Positions 25,593 to 33,700 of a stretch of 50,094 nucleotides of DNA are shown one piece after another. The stretch is from Myxococcota bacterium (lineage in GTDB: Bacteria > Myxococcota_A > Polyangia > Polyangiales > Houyiibacteriaceae), in NCBI GenBank assembly GCA_020629955.1, contig JAHDCI010000015.1, positions 1,397-51,490 of the forward strand, given 5' to 3'. The position numbers were made by a program, and so were the translations under genes. A model generated the notes under the pieces. That model was not told the origin of the DNA and searched no databases. It saw only the letters and a program-made list of their open reading frames with translations. Every line of letters starts with the position of its first letter. Positions within the stretch are counted from its first letter, which is position 1.

Positions 25593-27320
25593 GTGAACGC
25601 CGAACCCAAAGAAGTAGCGAAAGAAGCGGAGATCCCTGACCGGGGTTTGATATCTCGCTCGGAGTCATTGCGAGCGGACGTGGCGTTGGTTGTCGTTGCC
25701 GTGATTGCGTTCGCGCGCGCGCTTTCATACGGCCTGGTCGAGAGCTGGGACGATAAGCGCTTCCTTGTCGAGTTCGAGCCCGTTCAAAGCGTCTCGCTCG
25801 AGAACCTCGTGACCATATTCTCGGGCACGCACTTCGAGGCGTACCACCCCCTTCATCTTCTTAGCTACTGGATCGACGTTCCATGGTTCGGGACCGGCGC
25901 TGTGCATGCGACGTCGCTCGTTCTCTGGGTTGGAGCGCTGCTCCTGCTCAGGCGAGTATTCACCGCGTGGGGGCTCTCGCTTCTTTTCGCCGCGCTCGCA
26001 GCGGCTTTTGTCGGAGTACACCCGGTTCAGGTCGAAGCCGTCGTCTGGGCAACTGGACGAAAGGAAATCCTGGCGCTTCTTTTCGTCAGCCTTGCGGCGC
26101 TTTCCCACGATCGCTCCGAAGGACTGAACGACAAAGACGCGTGGCTCTCGCGACTCTTCTTTGTGCTTGGCGCCCTCTCGAAGACCACGGTTTTGCCGCT
26201 CCCACTTGTCCTCCTCTTGGTCGACTGGAAGCTGAAGGAGCGCACGTTGAAAGATGCGTTTGCTCGGCAGCTTCCGATGCTTGGGGTCGCGCTCGGTCTT
26301 GGAGTCGTGGTGGTTCGGGTATGGACCGAAAACGAAATGATTCGTCCCCCGCTTGAAGGGACTGGCCCAATTCAGTTGGTCGCTGCAACACTCACCCACT
26401 ACGTTGGCACTGCGATCGCGCCCATCGGGACGAGCCCGATGTACCCGATTCATCGAGTGGCGGAGGATTTTTCGCATGCCGATTGGCTTGGGCCCGGGCT
26501 GCTCGCCGGAGCGCTCTTTCTCCGCAACCGAATACTCACTTTTGTCGCGCTCGGGTTCCTGGCGCTCATCGCCCCCGTCAGCAATCTGCAGCCGGTCTAT
26601 TACGATGTCTTTGACCGCTATCTTTCGCTTCCGCTGATTCCGCTCGCGTTTGGTCTCGCCTACGCGCTGTCGAATTGGAAACCCGCGGGGACGATCGCGG
26701 GCGCCGGCGTTGTGATCGTGCTCGCCGGACTCAGCTTTCAATACACTGGCGTCTGGCAGAGCGATCTTCAACTCTGGACGCACGCCACCGAGCAAGAGCC
26801 CGAGGCTTTCTACGCCTGGTTAAAGCTAGGTGAGGCGGAGCGAGAGCTCGGTCATATGGATGCATCGTTGGCGGCGTACGAGACCGCGCTCCACACAGAG
26901 CCACAGCTGCAGCTCGCCTCGACTGCCTATTTTCACGCGCTGCTTCGTTTCGATGAGGAGAGATATGGGCTCCCTCCTCGTGCAGAGGAGCACGCGCGCG
27001 CGTTTCAACTCGGTTCACGTGATGTCGACGGGCTTCGCGAGCTTGGTCATACCTTGCTCACACAAGGTTATCGACGCTCGGTGATCGCGCCGCTTGAGCT
27101 CTCGTTGCAACTGGCGTCCGTGGATAGCGACCGGCTTGAACGAGCCGCACGAGTTCAACTCGAACAAGGGCATCTGTGGCTCACGCGTTTTTACTTGAGC
27201 AAGATGCGCCGCGAGCCGGTTGATGAGACCCTCAGCGGCTTTATTCGCTGGCTCCAGGCCAACCCGGATACGGATCTCTTCGACCTTGATCCGGAGGCGA
27301 TCCGCAACGCAGGCGAATAG
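25593..27320 (+). CDS. TMTC-like membrane protein (GT-C glycosyltransferase fold plus C-terminal TPRs)
   Basis: 575 residues, GTG start. About nine to eleven hydrophobic helices lie between ~28 and 390. An early luminal acidic motif (ESWDDKRFLV) matches the catalytic Asp region of GT-C enzymes. HPVQVEAVVWATGRKEIL is the signature shared with animal TMTC O-mannosyltransferases and related bacterial TPR membrane proteins. YYDVFDRYLSLPL also recurs in the family. Residues ~395-545 are TPR-like helices (YAWLKLGEAERELGHMDASLAAYETAL). Inferred: it transfers a sugar from a polyprenyl carrier onto exported proteins or glycans at the periplasmic face of the inner membrane. Acceptor unknown. Stands in tandem with a patatin gene, 147 bp apart, probably separate. 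Confidence 0.8.
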   Translation: MNAEPKEVAKEAEIPDRGLISRSESLRADVALVVVAVIAFARALSYGLVESWDDKRFLVEFEPVQSVSLENLVTIFSGTHFEAYHPLHLLSYWIDVPWFGTGAVHATSLVLWVGALLLLRRVFTAWGLSLLFAALAAAFVGVHPVQVEAVVWATGRKEILALLFVSLAALSHDRSEGLNDKDAWLSRLFFVLGALSKTTVLPLPLVLLLVDWKLKERTLKDAFARQLPMLGVALGLGVVVVRVWTENEMIRPPLEGTGPIQLVAATLTHYVGTAIAPIGTSPMYPIHRVAEDFSHADWLGPGLLAGALFLRNRILTFVALGFLALIAPVSNLQPVYYDVFDRYLSLPLIPLAFGLAYALSNWKPAGTIAGAGVVIVLAGLSFQYTGVWQSDLQLWTHATEQEPEAFYAWLKLGEAERELGHMDASLAAYETALHTEPQLQLASTAYFHALLRFDEERYGLPPRAEEHARAFQLGSRDVDGLRELGHTLLTQGYRRSVIAPLELSLQLASVDSDRLERAARVQLEQGHLWLTRFYLSKMRREPVDETLSGFIRWLQANPDTDLFDLDPEAIRNAGE

Positions 27321-27467
27321 CAACATCGGGCTTTCAACCCTGTTTTCTCCCAAACCAGGACGCCGAAACGTCGCGAAAGTGCCGGTTGTGTCACAATCGT
27401 ACAGTAGTGCGCGAAAATGGTGGTTCCCGCTCGCGAACGCCGTTCGGCTATGACAAACTGAGAATCA

Positions 27468-28415
27468 GTGGGGAAAGATACTCCAAAAAGAGCGCTCGTA
27501 CTCAGTGGTGGTGGGAGCCGAGGTCAATACCATATTGGCGCGCTTCGGTACCTGTTGGGCGATTGTTCATACGAATATGATGTGATCGCCGGCGTTAGCG
27601 TTGGGGCCCTCGTCGCGTCCGTGCTCGCGATGTATCCACACAGCGAAGTGCAAGATGCACTCGCACATCTCGAGAGGCTCTTCAGTGATGTGAAGAACCG
27701 GGACGTGTGGAAAAGATGGCCTCTCGGCTGGTTTTCTGCGCTCTGGAAACCTTCTCTTTACAACTCGAAGCCGTTAGAAGAGTGGGTATTGAGAGAGCTT
27801 GATGTCGACAAAGTACGGCGTTCAGGGAAAGAATTGCGCGTTGGTGCTGTCTCGTTGACCACGGGAAAATACAAGATTTTCGACCAACAATATCCCCAAC
27901 TGACGCGGGCGGTTGTCGCGAGTGCATCGTTCCCTGGAGCATTTCTTCCGGTGGAGCTCGACGGTGAGCTTTGGACCGATGGTGGTGCTCGGAACGTGAC
28001 TCCTCTCGGAGCTGCGATTGCCGCTGGCTGCGACGAGGTCGATGTTGTGATCTGCGAGCCTGCGGAGATTCCGCCGAAGGTTTTTGGCTCAGTCACCGCT
28101 CCCAAAGTGCTCGCGCGGACCGTTCGGATCATGATCAACGAAGCGCAGAATGACGATCTCCGGTTTTGTCAGTTGCACAACGAAATGTCTGCGACGGGCT
28201 GCTCGGACCGTCGTCATGTGGACGTGCGGGTAATCCGTCCGTTGGACGAGCTGAACGACAACCCGCTCAACTTCTCTCCCGAAGAGGCAGTTCGGATCCG
28301 CGCCATTGGATACTCGGATGCTCGCCGAATCGCAGCGCCTCCGGCGAAATCCGGCGTGCACGCTGCTCGAACGCGTTCTTCCATGCCGCCGGAAAAGAAG
28401 ACGAGCGAGGGCTGA
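27468..28415 (+). CDS. patatin-like phospholipase
   Basis: 315 residues, GTG start with GGGAAAG just inside; no strong upstream ribosome site. Oxyanion loop SGGGSRGQYHIGAL (13-26), nucleophile elbow GVSVG with Ser44, and DGG at 171-173 giving the catalytic Asp171 of the Ser-Asp dyad. SFPGAFLPVELDG before the DGG also fits bacterial patatins. No signal peptide, so cytoplasmic unless exported by another route. Known: patatins hydrolyse acyl esters of phospholipids or lysophospholipids. The last ~40 residues are basic and Pro/Ser-rich and look disordered. Convergent with the S37-like peptidase gene. Confidence 0.92.
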   Translation: MGKDTPKRALVLSGGGSRGQYHIGALRYLLGDCSYEYDVIAGVSVGALVASVLAMYPHSEVQDALAHLERLFSDVKNRDVWKRWPLGWFSALWKPSLYNSKPLEEWVLRELDVDKVRRSGKELRVGAVSLTTGKYKIFDQQYPQLTRAVVASASFPGAFLPVELDGELWTDGGARNVTPLGAAIAAGCDEVDVVICEPAEIPPKVFGSVTAPKVLARTVRIMINEAQNDDLRFCQLHNEMSATGCSDRRHVDVRVIRPLDELNDNPLNFSPEEAVRIRAIGYSDARRIAAPPAKSGVHAARTRSSMPPEKKTSEG

Positions 28416-28466
28416 ACTTCGCGCTCCGTGAGGCCGGAGAAGAGGTCCCTACGAAGCCATGGATGT

Positions 28467-28494
28467 CGCTTCGTTCGCGAAAACGAATGAAGCG
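28467..28494. terminator. possible stem-loop between convergent genes
   Basis: 11-bp stem CGCTTCGTTCG / CGAATGAAGCG with one G-T pair and a CGAAAA loop, 51 bp after the patatin stop. No good T-tract, so termination is unsure. The rest of 28416-28664 shows nothing. Confidence 0.4.
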
Positions 28495-28664
28495 GATTCT
28501 TGTCCTATCAATGGGCCAATCGGGCCGTTGAGCTGCTTCCCATTCTGAGTTGCGGGAGTGTTGGCTGCGCAGGTACGTCCGATTTGAAGTTGATCCTATC
28601 TATCGAGGAAGAACTGGGTGCTGTTTCAGTGGGTGAACATGCCGCGCAGTGGCTCAACGGGCTG

Positions 28665-30548
28665 CTAGGGGAGCGCGTGTCCCATTCTCGCGTGCGCGAA
28701 GTGTGGAGGTCGCGCGACGTGGTGCGAAATGCCGAATCCGAAGTTCGGTCGCGCTCCGATTGCATCCTCGATGATCGCGCTTGCCTCCGAACGAACGCTC
28801 GGTGGCAGCTGCGCGAGGAACGCGCCGTGGTTGGCGTCAGGGACCGTCACGCGGGTCACCCGCTCACCGCCCTCTGGCATTGCGTAAGCCCCGCCGGTCC
28901 ACGGATCGAACTCGCCGTACACGAAGAGCATGGGAACCTCATCCGCGAGCACCCATTCTTGGATCTCTTCGAGGGGTAGGGGATCGAATGCGGGGGCTTC
29001 GACGGGCGTCCGGAACTCAGTCCCCGGATCCTCGAGTAGCGGGTCAAGGTGCGCGACTGGGATCCCCTGGTAGCCGAGCTGAGTCACTGCTTGGTATTCG
29101 TAGGCGCCGGGTTGGTAGAAGGACGGCGGCGTCGGAAATCCGATATTCTCTTCGTAGAAGCGCGCCCAGTTCTCGGGCTCGACTTCGTCGACAAAAGAAC
29201 GATCGAGGCCACCACAATACGCGGCGCCCTGCGACTGCCAGAAACCCCACTCGAACGACTCGATGGTATCTTCGGTGAGAGCGCGGACCTGAGCATCGCT
29301 TTCGTAGCGAAAGCCGTATTCTCGCCCTCGTTCGCGGAGGTAAGGCACGGCTTCGTCGAGTCGCTCGAGGAGCGCACGCTGAATATCGCGAATCGCCGCG
29401 CGGCATCGCTCCGGCCCGATGTTGTTCACGAAGTCGTGGTAGCGCGGATCGGCGGGCGCGTGGCTGTATGGGCTCACGTAAGGAACCGTGAGATCGACAT
29501 CTTCCGGGAAGAAGTAGCGATGGTAGATCGCGGTCATCCCTCCTTTGGAGTGTCCGGTGCCGACCCAGCGGCTCGCGTAGTAGGGGCGCAGCGCTTCCAC
29601 GAGGGTGTGCATATCGTGTGCGGCCTGCTCAACTGTGACGGATTCCCAGTGTTCAGGAAGAAGCGGCTCCGGCTGCGAGTAACCAAAGAAGCGGTGCTCA
29701 ATTTCGACCTGGTTTGCCCCCAGCGCCATGCCGAGCTCCGAATAGTAGGCCTCGAACATGTGATAGCCCGAGGTGTAGAAGACCATCGGGGCTTCCCGGT
29801 CGAGATGATGCAACCTACCGATCTGCGTGAAGGTCGGAGATTCGGGATCTGCGTGGTCGAGCGGTTGCGTGAGAAAGAGACGGAACTCGCGGAGACCCGG
29901 GACGGACGTTCGGACCTCAAGATAGTCGAGGCCCTGAATGCCATCCATATACTCGGTGATCTCCTCGGGGATACGAACCGCGGTGGGCTGCACTGGGACG
30001 AGTGGCACCGTCGCCGAAGGCCGCGCCATCCAAGACGCACGAACGTGAAGCTCGACGTTCGGACAATCGACACTCTCCACGTTCACCGCCATCTGCTCTC
30101 CGGCGTTTAGGCGGATCGCCAGTGGCGCGATGGGGAGGAGTCGGCCTTCATGAACAAGAGTGATCGTGTCGGTCTGGCTTGGCTCTGCTAGCCCAGATTC
30201 GGTCGGAGAGACATCTATCTGGCTCGTGTCAGTCCGTGCCGAATGCAGGACGGCGATTGGGGTCTCCTGTCGCTCAGCGGTGCACCCATCGTTAAAAAGC
30301 GCACACGTATCCTCCGCGTGGATGTCGAAGGCAATCAGGCCATCGCAGCCGCTTGGCGAATCGCATTCAAGGACCCAGCGGTTTGGTGAAGCGAATGCTT
30401 CAAGTGTCACGATTTGCGGGGCATCGTTCGGCTGAAGGTTTCGAAGAGACATCTCGACCGTGCCCGGATCGGCGGCGGCGCAGCCAAAGAATGCGGCGGA
30501 TGCCAGGAGAGAAAGCGAAAGTATGAGTTTGCGTAGAGAGCGAGCCAT
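28665..30548 (-). CDS. S37-like (PS-10) serine peptidase, predicted lipoprotein
   Basis: 627 residues from the ATG at 30548; an in-frame start at 30572 is less suited to the signal peptide. The N-terminus is basic-hydrophobic and ends in AFFGC (Cys23), an acceptable lipobox. A ~170-residue N-terminal beta domain precedes an alpha/beta-hydrolase: FRLFLTQPLDHADP, VFYTSGYH, EHRFFGYSQP, then the nucleophile elbow GTGHSKGGMTA (Ser334), GEFDPWTGG (Asp near 548) and DANHGAF (His near 574), a complete triad. The order fits peptidase family S37, whose known members are Streptomyces aminopeptidases releasing tri/tetrapeptides after proline; the related S28 family is an alternative. Probably acts in the periplasm or at the surface on peptides. 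Divergent from the giant Cys-rich gene. Confidence 0.82.
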   Translation of the reverse strand: MARSLRKLILSLSLLASAAFFGCAAADPGTVEMSLRNLQPNDAPQIVTLEAFASPNRWVLECDSPSGCDGLIAFDIHAEDTCALFNDGCTAERQETPIAVLHSARTDTSQIDVSPTESGLAEPSQTDTITLVHEGRLLPIAPLAIRLNAGEQMAVNVESVDCPNVELHVRASWMARPSATVPLVPVQPTAVRIPEEITEYMDGIQGLDYLEVRTSVPGLREFRLFLTQPLDHADPESPTFTQIGRLHHLDREAPMVFYTSGYHMFEAYYSELGMALGANQVEIEHRFFGYSQPEPLLPEHWESVTVEQAAHDMHTLVEALRPYYASRWVGTGHSKGGMTAIYHRYFFPEDVDLTVPYVSPYSHAPADPRYHDFVNNIGPERCRAAIRDIQRALLERLDEAVPYLRERGREYGFRYESDAQVRALTEDTIESFEWGFWQSQGAAYCGGLDRSFVDEVEPENWARFYEENIGFPTPPSFYQPGAYEYQAVTQLGYQGIPVAHLDPLLEDPGTEFRTPVEAPAFDPLPLEEIQEWVLADEVPMLFVYGEFDPWTGGAYAMPEGGERVTRVTVPDANHGAFLAQLPPSVRSEASAIIEDAIGARPNFGFGISHHVARPPHFAHARMGHALP

Positions 30549-30730
30549 GCCTCGGTACTCTGCAAAGACCACTCCACAATCGGCGCTATCTCGTGAGAAA
30601 GATTCACTTTGGAACGTACGCTTCTTTCCAGGCGAGCTCGATCGGCGAGCGCGTGCGCAGAATCGTCCCGTCGTACGATTTGTGAATTGTATTCAAAAAC
30701 CGAGGAACACTGTACGATGAACGCTTGGTC

Positions 30731-33700
30731 ATGCGGCTTTCTCTCCCTTCACTACTCGCGATGGTGGCGCTTTGCGCTTGCTCTTCGCGTTCTGTTCTTC
30801 TCGACCCCGGCGAAACGGATGCTTCGGTGGATGGCACCACGGATGTGGGTCCGCCCGAGCCACCGTCACTCTGTGGCGTCTGCGAAGGACCTCTCGACTG
30901 CGAGGCCGACGAGGCCTGCGTCGCGTTATCCGCCGAAGCCAGCGTCTGTCTCTTGACCTGCGAGAGCGGGGAATGCCCGAATGGCTTCTCGTGCGAAATG
31001 CAGGCGGAAGGACAGGTTTGTGTTCCTCTGCTTGCCTGTTGCGTCGACGCAGACGGTGATGGATTCGGGGTGGGCGATTGCGAACAGCTCGACTGCGATG
31101 ACGCCGACCCCTTGGTGAATCCGAACGCGCGTGAGCTCTGCAACGGCTACGACGACAACTGCAACGTCGTCGTGGATGAGCCGCCGACGGGATGCGATAC
31201 GGGCGTCTGTGCTCCGGTTGGAGACGGAACCTATAGCGCCTACCGCGCCGGACGTTGCGGCGATGGTACTTGCGTCGACGGCGACGAGACCCTCTGTGGA
31301 GATTTCAGTTGTGACCAGTCGGGCATCCTTTGCGCGACAACCTGTGCGCCGGACGGCGCCGACGATGATCGTTTCTGCCGCGATGGACTTGTCTGCGAAG
31401 CGGGCGAGTGCGTCGAGCCTTTGCCGAATGGAAGCCCCTGCGACGAAGCGAGCGATTGCGCGGGCGGCACATGCGATGAAGGGGTGTGCTGCGCCGGAAC
31501 AGAATGCTGCTCGGATGTAAGTGAATGCCCCGGCGGAGGCGCGCCCACGGCGGTCTGTGTCGATGCAGCCACCTGCCAAGGAGAACGTGGAATGACGGCG
31601 TGCGTCGACTTCGCGTGCGAGGTGACGGCCGGCATCGAAGATGACTCGGCCTGTGATGATACGGTCGTCGCGCGCGACTGCGGGGTTGCGGGAGAGGTCC
31701 GATGTGACGGTACGATGGATCAGACCGCGCCGGAATGTCCGTCTGGATGTGTCGAGGGCTCTCCCTGCGATACTGGAAATCCTTGCGAGCTTGGCCGAAC
31801 GGATTGTTCCACCGGTAGCGCAGTCTGCATGGCGATGGGCGCCGCGCCCGCCGGCACCGTCTGCCGAGCTGCCGCGGATACGTGTGACGTCGCGGAGGTC
31901 TGCGATGGTGCATCCACCGTCTGCCCCGACGACACCGTCGCTGCGGGAGGGACGGTCTGCCGAATGAGCGCCGGCGGTTGCGACTTGACCGAGCTCTGTG
32001 ATGGCACGTCTGCCATATGCCCGGACGATATGCGTCAGCCCGCCGGATTCCAGTGTCGTGCTTCGGCAGGCGCGTGCGATGTTGCGGAAGCGTGCGACGG
32101 AGCCATGCCGACGTGTCCCGCGGATGATTTCGCTCCCGTAGGCGGCGCGTGCCCTGGCGGGTTCTGCGACGGCCTCGGCATGTGTATGGCCGGCTGTACC
32201 CCTGGAGCGCCATGCGCGACCGGAAACGCGTGCGAGCTTGGCGTTCTGGACTGCAGTGGCGGCGCCCCGGTCTGCAACGCTACGGGGCCTGCGCCTGCCG
32301 GCACCGAATGCCGCGCGTCGGCTGGCGGCTGCGACAGTGCCGAGGTCTGCGATGGAGCGGGGATTGATTGTCCGGCCGATTCGTTCACCGGAGCGGGGAC
32401 CGTTTGCCGGGCCTCCGCGGGCGCGTGCGATACGCCGGAACAATGCGATGGCGCGAGCCCCGCATGTCCCGCCGATAGCTTCGCCCCTGGGGGCTCGACC
32501 TGCCGAGCTTCGGCGGGCGCCTGCGATCAGGCGGAGACTTGCACGGGCGGAAGCGCGACATGTCCCTCGGATACGTTCCTTGTCGGAACCTCGTGCCGCG
32601 CCTCGACCGGCGAATGCGACACGGCGGAGACCTGCTCTGGGACCGGCGCTTCTTGTCCGGCCGATGGTTTTGTCGCCGCTGGCGTACCCTGTGCGACCGG
32701 GACTTGCGATGGCGCCGGAATGTGCAGCGATACGTGCACCCCGGGTGCTTCGTGCAGTACCGGCAACCCTTGTGAGATCGGCGAGATCCAATGCGTCGGA
32801 GGCGTTCCTTCGTGTGTCGCGACCGGACCGTCGGCCGCCGGTATTGTCTGCCGCGCTTCTGCCGGTTCCTGCGACCTTCAAGAGGTCTGCGACGGAGCCT
32901 CCACCGCGTGTCCCCCGGATGATCTCGTCACCGCCGGCACAACCTGCCGCGCGTCCGTCGGCGGATGCGACGTGGCCGAGACCTGTGATGGGGCGAGCGC
33001 TGCTTGCCCGGCGAACGCCTTCGCTGCCGGCGGCACGATTTGCCGCGCGGACACCGGAGTTTGTGACGTCGCAGAGACCTGTTCGGGAGCGAGCGCGTTC
33101 TGCCCCGGTGACGGGTTCGAACCGGCGGGTACGGTTTGCCCCGCAGGTTCTTGTGATGGCGCCGGATCATGTACGTCATCGTGCATTCCCGGTACGCCCT
33201 GCAGCACTGGGAACCCCTGTGAGCTAGGTGAGATTTCGTGCGCCGGCGGCGTGCCCGCTTGCGTCGCCACCGGCCCGGGCAACGCTGGTGCGGAGTGCCG
33301 CGCGAGCGCTGGCGCTTGCGACCCGGCAGAAGTTTGCACCGGCGCGTCAACCGCCTGCCCAGCCGATAGCCTCGATGGCGCGGGAACTGTATGCCGTGCA
33401 TCGGCAGGCTCATGCGATGCCGTCGAGACCTGCGATGGTGCGAGCGCCGCTTGTCCCGCGGACGGATTCCAGGGCGGCGGCGTCGTTTGTCGGTCCGCCT
33501 CCGGCGCTTGCGACGTCGCAGAGACGTGCACCGGAGGCAGCGCTGCCTGCCCGGCGGATGGTTTCCTCGGCGGCGGCACGGTTTGCCGCGCGGACGCCGG
33601 CGAATGTGATATCGCGGAAACGTGCACCGGCTCGAGCGCCGCATGTCCTGGCAACGGCTTTGAGCCTGACGGAACCGCGTGTTCAGTAGGCGTATGCTCC

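Noticed and set aside
28500..28979. 159-codon plus-strand frame
   Set aside because: Mostly overlaps the 3' end of the S37-like gene on the other strand and shows no family features.
30926..32881. 651-codon open frame on the minus strand
   Set aside because: Runs antisense through the disintegrin-like repeats; the long open frame follows from the codon pattern of the repeats, and its own residues show no domain.
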